Of a stretch of DNA of 64,000 nucleotides, positions 8,758-17,056 are shown in pieces. Location of the stretch: assembly GCA_023146255.1 (NCBI GenBank), contig JAGLCJ010000010.1, forward strand, positions 79,653-143,652, given 5' to 3'. Each line of letters starts with the position of its first letter. The stretch's first letter is position 1. A program made the position numbers and the translations under genes. The notes under the pieces are model-generated. The model saw only the letters and a program-made list of their open reading frames with translations. It did no database searches and was not told the DNA's origin. Origin of the DNA: Alcanivoracaceae bacterium (lineage in GTDB: Bacteria > Pseudomonadota > Gammaproteobacteria > Pseudomonadales > Alcanivoracaceae).

Positions 8758-8768
8758 CTCAGCACTCC

Positions 8769-10124
8769 TTACATTCGATAGGTTTCAATCACCGGCACGC
8801 CGCCGGTGGTAATGACGCGGACGATGGTGGTACCGCCCGGAGACACTTCAATATCCACGCTCTGATTTATCCCGGCTCCGGACAGCATAATCTGTTTTTG
8901 CCCGGCCGGCACAATGGTGCGCCCTGCCTGTACGTACAGCGGCAGCGACATCCAGCTGCGCAGATCAGCTCGTTCTGACACCAGGTTATAGATATTGGTT
9001 GCAAAGCCGGCCAGCGGGTTGGCGTCATTGGCCTGCTTCTGCAGGGCGTACTTGGTCGCCGCTCGCAGGGTCTGGCGAACGATCATGCCCTTCAGCTCTT
9101 CACGCAGACTGCGGGCAGCCATGGCGCCCACCTCGGCGATCACCTGGGTACGCAGCACGCCGTTACCTTCGGCATCGGCCACGGTCAGGGGAACGGCGGC
9201 GCTGATATCGGCAGGATCATAGGTCGGGAAGGCCACGGCAAAGGCGCCGTGGATGGTCGGAATCGGCAGGCTGATTTCACGCTTTGGCGGCACCCGGCCC
9301 TGTTCGAACAGCACCACCAGACTGCCTTCTTCCGGCCCCGGCACCCGGGCATCAATACGTCTGTCGCCCATGCGACGCTGGAGCCTGCGGATATCCTCTT
9401 CAATGAACAGGGCATCCGGGTTGATCTCGTAAGCACGCTTCAAGTCCACCAACGCCGCGTTGTTATCACGCACCGCTTCCCAGAACACCGCTGACAGGTA
9501 AAAGGTATAGGCATTCTGGAACGAGCTCTTGACCCGCCCGGCGGCTTCATTCAACCCGGCAAAGCTGCCCTCGTGCTGGCTGACATCGACCTCTTCCTTG
9601 GCCGCTTCCTCTTCGGCCTTGGCCAGCTCCTTTTCACGCCGCTGGGCGGCCACGGTCTGCTCCAGATTGGCGCGCCGCAGTTCCACCGCTGCACCCTCGG
9701 CATCACGCAGCTTGAGGTAGTTCAGGGCCTGAAAGGAATGGGCAAAGATGCGTTCGTAATCGCGACCGGAATAGGGCCGGGCGTTGTCATTGGTAAGCAT
9801 GGCGCCGGTGCCGCTTACCGCACCGCCAGCGCTGAGACGAGCCTGATCATCTTCCTTTTCGAAAAACAGGAAGGCGCTCTCGAAGGCAAGCTTACTGGTA
9901 TCAGGCTGGCCACCAAGCTGGGCAAAGCGGCCGGCCTCAAGGCTGTAAAGCAGGCCATCCTGTTCGGACATTTTCGGAGTGAGCTGGCCAAGCAGGGCCT
10001 CGGTCTGGCCGTTCTGATAGCTGACCATCCATTTGTCGGCTTGCACAGGGTAACTGGAAAATACCGATGCACATCCGGTCAGCGATAGCAGCAGCGCCGG
10101 TACAGCCAGCATCCTCAATTCCAT
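8769..10124 (-). CDS. COG3014-family lipoprotein with TPR-like helices
   Basis: 451 residues; signal peptide with lipobox LTGC (Cys18). The N-terminal half is helical, with TPR-like stretches (QNAYTFYLSAVFWEAVRDNN ahead of LVDLKRAYEINPD) and a charged Glu/Lys/Ala coiled coil around residues 155-180. The C-terminal half is beta-rich and ends in a strand-forming ISPGG-like region (DIEVSPGGTTIVRVITTGG). Matches the uncharacterised COG3014 family, which recurs beside LpoB and CsgG-like genes. First gene of this envelope operon; its promoter should lie between it and serA (10125-10258). Confidence 0.82.
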   Translation of the reverse strand: MELRMLAVPALLLSLTGCASVFSSYPVQADKWMVSYQNGQTEALLGQLTPKMSEQDGLLYSLEAGRFAQLGGQPDTSKLAFESAFLFFEKEDDQARLSAGGAVSGTGAMLTNDNARPYSGRDYERIFAHSFQALNYLKLRDAEGAAVELRRANLEQTVAAQRREKELAKAEEEAAKEEVDVSQHEGSFAGLNEAAGRVKSSFQNAYTFYLSAVFWEAVRDNNAALVDLKRAYEINPDALFIEEDIRRLQRRMGDRRIDARVPGPEEGSLVVLFEQGRVPPKREISLPIPTIHGAFAVAFPTYDPADISAAVPLTVADAEGNGVLRTQVIAEVGAMAARSLREELKGMIVRQTLRAATKYALQKQANDANPLAGFATNIYNLVSERADLRSWMSLPLYVQAGRTIVPAGQKQIMLSGAGINQSVDIEVSPGGTTIVRVITTGGVPVIETYRM

Positions 10125-10222
10125 GAAACCCCCGATCAGCCGAAATAATTAACCCGAGTGATACTAAGCGACTACGGCAGGGGGCGCCAGCCCGGAACCG
10201 GGGGAGCGAGAGACAGCGAAAC

Positions 10223-10252
10223 AAGCCCCCCACGCGCGCTGCGCCGGGGGCC
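10223..10252 (-). terminator. Probable terminator after serA
   Basis: On the minus strand GCCCCC ... GGGGGC can pair (10246-10251 with 10225-10230), followed by TTGTTT. The loop is long and the T-run imperfect, so this is a moderate call. Confidence 0.5.
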
Positions 10253-10258
10253 TGTCGA

Positions 10259-11488
10259 TCAGAACAGTACGCGGGTTCGGATGGTGGCGTCGATATCACG
10301 CAACTTTTCCAGCGCCAGCTGGCTGTAGCCCGATTCCACGTCAATCACCACATAGCCGATCTTGGCGTTGGTCTGCAGATACTGACCGCCGATGTTGATG
10401 CCATTTTCGGCGAACACGCTGTTGATCTTGCTGAGCACGCCGGGCACGTTCTGGTGAATGTGCAGCAGTCGATGCATGCCCGGATGCGACGGCAGCGACA
10501 CTTCCGGGAAGTTCACGGCGCTCAGGGTGGAGCCGTTGTCGGAGTAACGGATCAGCTTTTCCGCCACTTCCGCACCAATGTTCTCCTGCGCTTCCTGCGT
10601 GGAGCCGCCAACGTGGGGGGTCAGGATCACGTTGTCGAATTCACGCAGCGGCGAGATGAACTCGTCGTCATTGGATTTCGGCTCTTCCGGGAACACGTCG
10701 ATGGCCGCACCGAGCAGGTGGCGATCCTTGATGGCGGCGGCCAGCGCATCAATATCGACCACTTTGCCGCGCGCGTAGTTGATCAGATAGCTGCCTTTCT
10801 TCATGGCGCGGATTTGCGGCTCCTTGATCATCCAGCGGGTTTCCGCGGTATCCGGAACATGCAGGCTGATCACGTCGCACATGCCGAGCAGCTCGTCGAG
10901 GCTCTGCACCTGGGTGGCGTTGCCAAGCGGCAGCTTGGTGACGACGTCATAAAAGAACACCTTCATGCCCATCGATTCAGCCATCACCGACACCTGCGCG
11001 CCGATGTTGCCGTAGCCGACCAGGCCGAGTTTCTTGCCACGGATCTCGTAGCTGTCCTTGGCATTTTTCAGCCAGCCGCCGCGATGGCAGGAGGCATTGC
11101 GCTCGGCGATACCACGCATCAGGTTGATGATGTGGGCAATGATCAGCTCCGCCACCGAGCGGGTGTTGGAGTAGGGTGCGTTGAAAACCGGCACGCCGCG
11201 TACCAGCGCCGCATTCAGGTCGACCTGATTGGTGCCGATACAGAAGCAGCCCACCGCCATCAGCTTTTCGGCGGCCTCAAAAACGTCTTCGGTCAGCTGG
11301 GTGCGTGAACGGATGCCGATCACATGGGCGTCGCGCACCTTTTCCTTCAGCTCGTCGCCGGTCAGCGCAGCCTTGATCGATTCGATGTTGGTGTAGCCCT
11401 GCGACTTCATGTGCTCCACGGCGGACTCGTGAATGCCTTCAAGAAGCACGATGCGGATCTTGTCCTTTTCAAAAGACGTCTTGGCCAT
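10259..11488 (-). CDS. serA: D-3-phosphoglycerate dehydrogenase
   Basis: 409 residues, as in E. coli SerA (410). Oxidises 3-phosphoglycerate with NAD+ in the first step of serine synthesis; family members can also reduce 2-oxoglutarate to D-2-hydroxyglutarate. Seen are the NAD fold KKLGLVGYGNIGAQVS, the catalytic Arg/His region LINYARGKVVDIDAL and LTPHVGGSTQEAQENIG, and a C-terminal ACT domain (NVPGVLSKINSVFAENGINI) that binds serine for feedback inhibition. The open frame extends 21 codons upstream, but the ATG at 11488 (MAKTSFEKDK) matches the family start. Divergent from the D-2-hydroxyglutarate dehydrogenase gene, with 154 bp between. Confidence 0.96.
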   Translation of the reverse strand: MAKTSFEKDKIRIVLLEGIHESAVEHMKSQGYTNIESIKAALTGDELKEKVRDAHVIGIRSRTQLTEDVFEAAEKLMAVGCFCIGTNQVDLNAALVRGVPVFNAPYSNTRSVAELIIAHIINLMRGIAERNASCHRGGWLKNAKDSYEIRGKKLGLVGYGNIGAQVSVMAESMGMKVFFYDVVTKLPLGNATQVQSLDELLGMCDVISLHVPDTAETRWMIKEPQIRAMKKGSYLINYARGKVVDIDALAAAIKDRHLLGAAIDVFPEEPKSNDDEFISPLREFDNVILTPHVGGSTQEAQENIGAEVAEKLIRYSDNGSTLSAVNFPEVSLPSHPGMHRLLHIHQNVPGVLSKINSVFAENGINIGGQYLQTNAKIGYVVIDVESGYSQLALEKLRDIDATIRTRVLF

Positions 11489-11642
11489 GGAGAAGCTGCC
11501 CGGTAGCTGGAAAAGAGGGCGCGTATGGTACCATAGCGCGCCCCGGATCACGCCAGTCCTGCTGCACTGGTGACCGATTGGTCCGGCAAGTTTCCCGGCT
11601 GATTCCCCGGCCAGGCCGAGCCAGCTAACAGAGAGAGCCCTG

Positions 11643-13025
11643 ATGTCCGCCGTTGCCGACCTGTTTCGCCCGTTGCTGGGCGCCCGTTGCCTGACTGACG
11701 AAGACAGCCTGAAGCGCTATGGCGTGGACTGGACCAAGGTCTGGGCGCCGGCGCCGTCCGCCGTGCTGTTACCGGAAACGACTGAAGAGGTGCAGGCCAT
11801 TGTCCGGCTTGCCAACCAGCATCACATTGCGCTGGTGCCGTCTGGTGGTCGCACCGGGCTGTCCGCCGCCGCGGTGGCGGCTGACGGCGAGGTGGTGGTG
11901 GCATTCGACCGAATGAACAAGGTCCTCGACTTCAGCCCGTTCGACCGCGCCGTCACAGTCCAGCCCGGCGTTATCACTCAGCAGCTGCAGGAATTTGCCG
12001 AACAGCAGGGCCTGTTCTATCCGGTGGATTTTGCCTCCGCCGGCTCCAGCAATATCGGTGGCAACATCGGCACCAACGCCGGTGGCATCAAGGTGATCCG
12101 CTACGGCATGACCCGCGACTGGATCACCGGCCTGAAGGTGGTTACCGGCAAGGGCGAGCTGCTCGACCTGAACAAGGGTCTGGCCAAGAACGCCACCGGC
12201 TACGATTTCCGCCATCTGATGATTGGCTCCGAAGGCACCCTCGGGTTTGTGGTTGAAGCGACGGTGAAGCTGGCCCGCCAGCCGAACAACCTGACCGTGC
12301 TGGTGCTCGGCGCACCGGGCTTCCGCGAAGTGATGAGCATCCTGCATGCATTCCAGTCGAAGATTGATCTGACCGCGTTCGAGTTTTTCTCCGACAAGGC
12401 CATGGCCCATGTGCTGGCCCACGGTGTGCCGCGGCCATTTGAGGGCGAAGCACCGTTCTATTGCCTGCTCGAGTTTGAGGGCAGCTCCGAAGGTGTGATG
12501 AATGACGCCATGGCGCTGTTTGAAGACTGCATGGAAAAGGGTTGGGTGCTGGACGGGGTGATGAGCCAGTCGCTGACTCAGGCATCACAGTTGTGGCAGC
12601 TGCGTGAGCGTATTTCGGAGAGCATCTCGGTTTACACCCCGTACAAGAACGATATTTCGGTCACTGTTTCCAAAGTGCCGGATTTCGTCGAGGAAGTAGA
12701 TGCCATTGTTCAGGCCAACTACCCCGACTTCGAGATCGTCTGGTTCGGCCATATCGGCGACGGCAACATGCATCTGAATATCCTCAAGCCGGCGGACCTG
12801 CCGAAAGAGGAGTTCTTTGGCCGTTGCAATAATGTGTCGAAGTGGGTGTTCGAGATTGTCGAGAAGTACAACGGTTCGATTTCAGCGGAACACGGGGTGG
12901 GGCGGACCAAGAAGGCCTATCTTGGTTACTCCCGTTCCGCAGAAGAGATCGCCTTGATGAAGGCGGTGAAGGCGGCGTTTGATCCGAACGGAATTATGAA
13001 TCCGGGGAAGATTTTCGATCTGTAA
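11643..13025 (+). CDS. FAD-linked D-2-hydroxyglutarate dehydrogenase-like oxidoreductase
   Basis: 460 residues of the VAO/PCMH flavoprotein family (GlcD, D-lactate and D-2-hydroxyglutarate dehydrogenases). FAD loop SGGRTGLSAAAVA (residues ~60-72), GGNIGTNAGGIKVIRYG, GSEGTLGFV, and the C-terminal metal/substrate motifs WFGHIGDGNMHLNI and SAEHGVGRTKK. Position next to and divergent from serA is the arrangement seen in Pseudomonas, where this enzyme recycles D-2-hydroxyglutarate made by SerA and passes electrons to an electron-transfer flavoprotein. On that basis D-2-HG is the best substrate guess; D-lactate or glycolate cannot be excluded. Confidence 0.88.
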   Translation: MSAVADLFRPLLGARCLTDEDSLKRYGVDWTKVWAPAPSAVLLPETTEEVQAIVRLANQHHIALVPSGGRTGLSAAAVAADGEVVVAFDRMNKVLDFSPFDRAVTVQPGVITQQLQEFAEQQGLFYPVDFASAGSSNIGGNIGTNAGGIKVIRYGMTRDWITGLKVVTGKGELLDLNKGLAKNATGYDFRHLMIGSEGTLGFVVEATVKLARQPNNLTVLVLGAPGFREVMSILHAFQSKIDLTAFEFFSDKAMAHVLAHGVPRPFEGEAPFYCLLEFEGSSEGVMNDAMALFEDCMEKGWVLDGVMSQSLTQASQLWQLRERISESISVYTPYKNDISVTVSKVPDFVEEVDAIVQANYPDFEIVWFGHIGDGNMHLNILKPADLPKEEFFGRCNNVSKWVFEIVEKYNGSISAEHGVGRTKKAYLGYSRSAEEIALMKAVKAAFDPNGIMNPGKIFDL

Positions 13026-13033
13026 CACTGTCA

Positions 13034-13261
13034 CACGTTGCAGGCGACAGGCCTGCCGCATGTGGTTTGTCTGAGTTAGCGATGAACGTCGACGGCCGGG
13101 GTGATGATCCGGGGTGGCCGGGACACGCACGAGTACGTCCCTGTAGCTCCGCTCCGCCATCCATGGCTCCGAGGGTCCCGGCCACCCCGGATCATCACCC
13201 CGGCCTCGCATCGTGCCATTTCCACATATTGCGTCACGGCAGGCTTGTCGCCTGCAACGTG
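13034..13261. repeat. 228-bp nested inverted repeat (MITE- or REP-like)
   Basis: The outer arms 13034-13058 and 13237-13261 (25 bp, one mismatch) are reverse complements. The inner arms 13094-13123 and 13176-13205 are perfect 30-bp reverse complements, around GGCCGGGGTGATGATCC. The central ~50 bp is not strongly symmetric. The element fills nearly all of the gap between the dehydrogenase and FAH genes, and its right arm ends 14 bp before the next start codon. As RNA it would fold into a very long hairpin. No protein-coding content; short open frames here are mirror-image by-products. Confidence 0.9.
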
Positions 13262-13274
13262 AGGAGAGTACTTC

Positions 13275-13988
13275 ATGAGTTATCAGCATCGCTGGATTGA
13301 CGGCTCGGCCATCGACCTGCCCGTTGGCAAGGTGGTTTGTGTTGGCCGCAACTATGCCGAACATGCTCGCGAGCTGGGCAATGAAGTCCCGGACGCACCG
13401 ATCCTGTTTATCAAACCGGCTTCGTCGCTGGTGCCAATCGCGCCTTCTTTCAGCATTCCGACCGATCAGGGCGAAGTGCATCACGAGATCGAGATGGCGC
13501 TGCTGGTGAGCGAACGTCTGCAGAATGTCGATGCGCTGACGGCGCAATGGAGCATGGCCGGATTCGGTCTTGGTCTGGATTTGACCCTTCGTGATGTGCA
13601 GAACGAATTGAAGAAAAAAGGTCATCCGTGGGAGCGGGCCAAGGCGTTTGATGGTGCCTGCCCTGTATCCGGTTTTATTGATGCCCGCGGTGTGTCATGG
13701 AAACAACCGATCGAGATTTCTCTGGAAGTGAATGGCGCGTTGCGTCAGCGCGGCAATACCACGCAGATGCTGTTCCCGGTGTTTCAACTGGTGGCGCAGA
13801 TGAGCAAGGTGTTCACGCTGGAACCGGGCGACATCATTCTTACCGGCACACCAAGTGGTGTCGCCGCATTGCAGCCGGGCGATCAGCTGGTTGCCACCTT
13901 TGGCAATACGCTGAAGGTCAGCACCACCGTGACAGCACGGGAGAATACCGAAGAAGTGGCGGGCAACGAGATTCGCGAACGCTGGTAG
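13275..13988 (+). CDS. Fumarylacetoacetate hydrolase (FAH) family protein
   Basis: 237 residues of the FAH C-terminal-domain family (acylpyruvate hydrolases, oxaloacetate tautomerase/decarboxylases, YcgM-like). Visible: KVVCVGRNYAEHARELG, FIKPASSL, the metal-binding E-x-E of HHEIEMALLVS (Glu residues near 74-76), the third ligand in GLGLDLTLRDVQ, Lys in RAKAFDGACP, and the C-terminal DIILTGTPSGV. This set is intact, so an active metal-dependent hydrolase or tautomerase is likely; the physiological acylpyruvate substrate is not known. GAGGAG lies 8 bp before the ATG, just outside the long inverted repeat. Confidence 0.9.
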   Translation: MSYQHRWIDGSAIDLPVGKVVCVGRNYAEHARELGNEVPDAPILFIKPASSLVPIAPSFSIPTDQGEVHHEIEMALLVSERLQNVDALTAQWSMAGFGLGLDLTLRDVQNELKKKGHPWERAKAFDGACPVSGFIDARGVSWKQPIEISLEVNGALRQRGNTTQMLFPVFQLVAQMSKVFTLEPGDIILTGTPSGVAALQPGDQLVATFGNTLKVSTTVTARENTEEVAGNEIRERW

Positions 13989-13992
13989 TCTC

Positions 13993-14046
13993 GTAGGAGC
14001 GGCCGCTCGGCTGCGAAACCGTTCGCCGTCGGTCGACGGCTCCTAC
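13993..14046. repeat. REP-like palindrome, copy 1
   Basis: Begins GTAGGAGCGGCCG and ends GTCGACGGCTCCTAC; the outer arms GTAGGAGC and GCTCCTAC are exact reverse complements. It lies between the convergent FAH and rpoH genes and may also act as a transcription stop. Related elements are at 37383, 44945 and 58464. Confidence 0.8.
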
Positions 14047-14066
14047 AAAACAATCCCCAGCCAACA

Positions 14067-14930
14067 TCAGGCCAGCATGGCATTACGCAGCTTGCCGATG
14101 GCGCCATTTTCCAGCTGACGAATCCGCTCGGCAGACACGCCGTACTCGTCCGCCAGCTCTTGCAGCGTGGCCTTGTTATCTGCCAGCCAGCGGCGCTCGA
14201 GAATATCGCGGCTGCGCTGATCAAGATTGTTCAGGGCCAGCGTCAGTTGACGGCCATGGCGTTGTTCCAGCTGGTCATTGCCGACCACATCCGCCGGATC
14301 GGCGTCATTGGCCACCAGATACTGCGCCGGAGCCAGCACGCTGTTGTCATCATCCTCGTCCAGCGGAGCATCGAAGGAGCTGTCAAACGCTGCCAGACGG
14401 CCCTCCATTTCCTGGACGTCTGCCAGTGTCACACCAAGGTCTGCGGCAACCCGCGTTGCTTCTTCCACCGACAGCCGACCAAGGCGCTGCTTCTGGCCGC
14501 GCAGGTTGAAGAACAGCTTGCGCTGCGACTTGGTGGTGGCGACCTTGACGATGCGCCAGTTGCGAATCACGAACTCGTGGATCTCGGCGCGGATCCAGTG
14601 CACGGCGAACGACACCAGCCGCACACCCTTGGTCGGATCGAAGCGCCGCACCGCCTTCATCAGGCCGATGTTGCCTTCCTGAATCAGGTCGCCAATCGGC
14701 AGGCCGTAGCCGCCGTAGCTGCGGGCAATATGCACGACGAAGCGCAGATGGCTCAGCACCAGATTGCGGGCGGCATCCAGATCGTCATTAAAGTAGAGGC
14801 GCTCAGCCAGGGCCCGCTCTTCTTCGACGGTCAGCACTGGCACGCTGCTGGCGGCACGAATATAGGCGTCAAGGCTGTCGCCCGGCACGCCAATGGCAAG
14901 AGTCTGAAGCGGCTGTAACTGGGTGTTCAT
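14067..14930 (-). CDS. rpoH: Heat-shock sigma factor (sigma-32)
   Basis: 287 residues. Region 2: RNLVLSHLRFVVHIARSYGG, then LIQEGNIGLMKAVRRFDP and the -10 recognition helix FAVHWIRAEIHEFVIRNWR. The RpoH box is VKVATTKSQRKLFFNLR. Region 4 ends with TLQELADEYGVSAERIRQLE. All are diagnostic of RpoH rather than RpoD/RpoS. The ATG at 14930 has GGGGGA 7 bp upstream; the open frame extends 13 codons further. In Pseudomonas and E. coli this gene follows ftsX; here it lies about 46 kb from ftsX, downstream of a GntR regulator, and carries a perfect CIRCE operator 32 bp upstream of its start. Confidence 0.96.
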   Translation of the reverse strand: MNTQLQPLQTLAIGVPGDSLDAYIRAASSVPVLTVEEERALAERLYFNDDLDAARNLVLSHLRFVVHIARSYGGYGLPIGDLIQEGNIGLMKAVRRFDPTKGVRLVSFAVHWIRAEIHEFVIRNWRIVKVATTKSQRKLFFNLRGQKQRLGRLSVEEATRVAADLGVTLADVQEMEGRLAAFDSSFDAPLDEDDDNSVLAPAQYLVANDADPADVVGNDQLEQRHGRQLTLALNNLDQRSRDILERRWLADNKATLQELADEYGVSAERIRQLENGAIGKLRNAMLA

Positions 14931-14962
14931 GGCTTCCCCCCATGGGTCAGATGGACCCGATG

Positions 14963-14989
14963 TTAGCACTCGGCGGATTGGAGTGCTAA
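14963..14989 (-). promoter_or_regulatory. CIRCE operator (HrcA site) upstream of rpoH
   Basis: TTAGCACTC, nine bases, GAGTGCTAA: an exact match to the CIRCE consensus, the binding site of the HrcA repressor. It lies 32 bp before the rpoH start and 35 bp after the end of the GntR gene, so it can only serve rpoH. HrcA itself is not in the window. Confidence 0.95.
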
Positions 14990-15024
14990 TCCCTGCAGGA
15001 GTTCAATCGGGCCATTGCTTCAGC

Positions 15025-15690
15025 TCAGGCAGCGGCCCGTTTGGCAATGGCGCGCAGCACGATCTGGCACTGCTTGTCGCCGTATTCGCGGATGTCGGCG
15101 GCAGCCGCCTCGGCATTGCGAGTCAGGACATTGCGCAGCAGGTTCTGGAAGATCGCCAGCGACACGTCCAGCTCCGAGGTTTCCTCCTTGAGCGCCAGAA
15201 AGGAGTAGCGACGCAGCAGTGGTAACAGGTCCTCAATGTCCTCGGCCAGATAGTGGTTGCCGGCGAAACGCTGCACCGCAATTGAGACGAAACGGAACGC
15301 CACCTCGTGAGCGGCACCGATGTCGTTGCTGGCATGAAAGCGCTCGAAGTCCGGCAGCATGGCGGCCAGATCAGCCATTTGCTCGCCCTGCCAGGTCCGC
15401 GCCGCCCGGGCAGCCAGCTCGCTGAGTAACAGGAACAGGAAGTCGTACAGATCACGCACCTGCGTTTCGGTGACATCGCAGACCCTTGCTCCGCGGCGCG
15501 GCTGGATCTCGATCAGATGCTGGCGCTCCAGCAGCCGGAAAGCCTCTCGAAGTGAGTTGGTGCTCACATCAAGCTGCCGCGCCAGTTCCAGCTCGACCAG
15601 ATGGGCACCGGGTGCCAACTCCCAGCGGACAATCTGATCAGCCAGATGGCTGGCGATCTGCTCACTCAGGCTGGCGCTGCGTATGTTCAT
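15025..15690 (-). CDS. GntR family regulator, FadR/FCD subfamily, divergent from alkB
   Basis: 221 residues. N-terminal winged helix (residues ~5-70): SEQIASHLADQIVRWELAPG, then LARQLDVSTNSLREAFRLLE and the wing IEIQPRRGARVCDV. The C-terminal all-helical FCD ligand domain follows (LYDFLFLLLSELAARAA, AHEVAFRFVSIAVQRFAGN). It is divergent from alkB copy 1, with 181 bp between starts. In Alcanivorax a GntR-type gene is known beside alkB2, so control of this alkane hydroxylase, perhaps through a fatty-acid-like or other hydrocarbon-derived ligand, is a reasonable inference. A likely operator is the palindrome at 15823-15840. Confidence 0.9.
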   Translation of the reverse strand: MNIRSASLSEQIASHLADQIVRWELAPGAHLVELELARQLDVSTNSLREAFRLLERQHLIEIQPRRGARVCDVTETQVRDLYDFLFLLLSELAARAARTWQGEQMADLAAMLPDFERFHASNDIGAAHEVAFRFVSIAVQRFAGNHYLAEDIEDLLPLLRRYSFLALKEETSELDVSLAIFQNLLRNVLTRNAEAAAADIREYGDKQCQIVLRAIAKRAAA

Positions 15691-15778
15691 CGACTGCTAT
15701 CCCCTGTTCTTCCGAGCTACTGGCGAAATCACGGCGACGTGGCCCGCCGCCGGTCGGCAGGATACCATCAATCAAGCA

Positions 15779-15815
15779 TGAATTGTTTGACACCTCAGTT
15801 AAACGAGCCTACGCT
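15779..15815 (+). promoter_or_regulatory. Predicted promoter of alkB copy 1
   Basis: TTGACA at 15787-15792, 17-bp spacer, then TACGCT at 15810-15815 as a weak -10. The block 15779-15797 matches 25062-25080 before the second alkB at 18 of 19 bases, which supports a shared promoter or activator site. Confidence 0.65.
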
Positions 15816-15822
15816 CAAACCT

Positions 15823-15840
15823 TGCCATTGTGCAATGGCA
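15823..15840. promoter_or_regulatory. Candidate GntR operator at the alkB start site
   Basis: Perfect inverted repeat TGCCATTG-TG-CAATGGCA, 8-bp arms with a 2-bp centre. It lies 7 bp after the predicted -10, where a repressor would block transcription. No such palindrome precedes the second alkB. Confidence 0.6.
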
Positions 15841-15871
15841 CATTAAAAAGAGAATGATGCGGGGTACAGCC

Positions 15872-17032
15872 ATGTTCGAGAACGTCGATCCGAAAACCAT
15901 GCTGAAGGTCAAGAAGGTGGGTTATCCGCTGTTCTGGCTGTCGCTGCTGCCGATTCTGCCGCTCAGTGCGCTGGCCGGCCGCGAATCCGGCACTCAGGAC
16001 TACTGGGCCTGGTTCATCTATTTCACCATCTTCGGGATTATCCCGATTCTCGACTACATTATTGGCAAGGACTCCGCCAACCCGGACGAGGCGCTGGAAG
16101 TACCGTCGTTGTCCGAGGAAAAGCTGTATCGCTGGTTCACCCTGTTGATGGTGCCGATCTGGTTCGGCGTACTGTTCTGGGGTGGCTACATCTTTATGGT
16201 CAACGACTACTCCTGGTTCGGCATGCTCGGCTGGATGCTGTCCATCGGCACCGTCGGCGGCATCATTGCCATTAACCTTGGCCACGAGCTGATCCACAAG
16301 GATCCGAAGATCGAGAACTGGGCTGGCGGTCTGTTTCTGGCGTCGGTGACCTATGCCGGCTTCAAGGTCGAGCATGTACGGGGCCACCATGTCATGGTAT
16401 CGACCCCCGAAGATGCCTCGTCATCGCGCTACAATCAGGGCCTGTATGCCTTCCTGCTGCATGCTTTCCCGCACAACTTTATCAATGCCTGGCGCCTCGA
16501 AGCGGACTACCTGAAGCGCAAGGGCAAGAAGGTGATCAGCAAGGACAACGAGCTGATCTGGTGGTATGCCATCTCGTTTGCGCTGGCCGGTGTGTTCTAC
16601 GCCCTGTGGGGCTGGATGGGCGTGCTGTTCTTCTTCGGCCAGAGCTTCTTTGCCGCACTGGCGCTGGAGATCATCAACTACATCGAGCATTACGGCCTGC
16701 ACCGCCGGGTGCTGGAGAACGGCAAATACGAGCGGGTCACCCCTGCGCACAGCTGGAACTCCAACTACCTGCTGACCAACATTGCCCTGTTCCAGCTGCA
16801 GCGCCACAGCGATCATCATGCTTACGCCAAGCGTCGCTATCAGGTGCTGCGCCACTATGAAGAAAGCCCGCAGCTGCCCGGCGGCTATGCCTCCATGTAT
16901 GTGCTGGCGCTGTTTCCGCCGCTGTGGAAGAAGGTCATGAACCCGCGGGTCGAAGCCTACTATCAAGGCGAGATGGATCAGCTGTTCCGGACCGGCAAGC
17001 GGGTTAACAATATCGCCGCCACCGCTGAATAA
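15872..17032 (+). CDS. alkB: Alkane 1-monooxygenase (AlkB), copy 1
   Basis: 386-residue integral-membrane non-heme di-iron hydroxylase that inserts oxygen at the terminal carbon of n-alkanes, using electrons from rubredoxin. The eight-His signature is complete: HELIHK (His138, His142), EHVRGHH (His168, His172, His173) and LQRHSDHHA (His312, His315, His316), with NYIEHYG (His273) between. About six hydrophobic helices precede and separate these. The ATG at 15872 aligns with the start of copy 2 and gives the same length; ATGs at 15854 and 15857 are alternatives. No rubredoxin gene is nearby. A terminator follows at 17057. Confidence 0.96.
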   Translation: MFENVDPKTMLKVKKVGYPLFWLSLLPILPLSALAGRESGTQDYWAWFIYFTIFGIIPILDYIIGKDSANPDEALEVPSLSEEKLYRWFTLLMVPIWFGVLFWGGYIFMVNDYSWFGMLGWMLSIGTVGGIIAINLGHELIHKDPKIENWAGGLFLASVTYAGFKVEHVRGHHVMVSTPEDASSSRYNQGLYAFLLHAFPHNFINAWRLEADYLKRKGKKVISKDNELIWWYAISFALAGVFYALWGWMGVLFFFGQSFFAALALEIINYIEHYGLHRRVLENGKYERVTPAHSWNSNYLLTNIALFQLQRHSDHHAYAKRRYQVLRHYEESPQLPGGYASMYVLALFPPLWKKVMNPRVEAYYQGEMDQLFRTGKRVNNIAATAE

Positions 17033-17056
17033 ATGCTGATACTGCCAGATCGTATC

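Noticed and set aside
12994..13300. Three short open frames inside the inverted repeat
   Set aside because: They mirror each other because of the repeat arms; no ribosome-binding sites.
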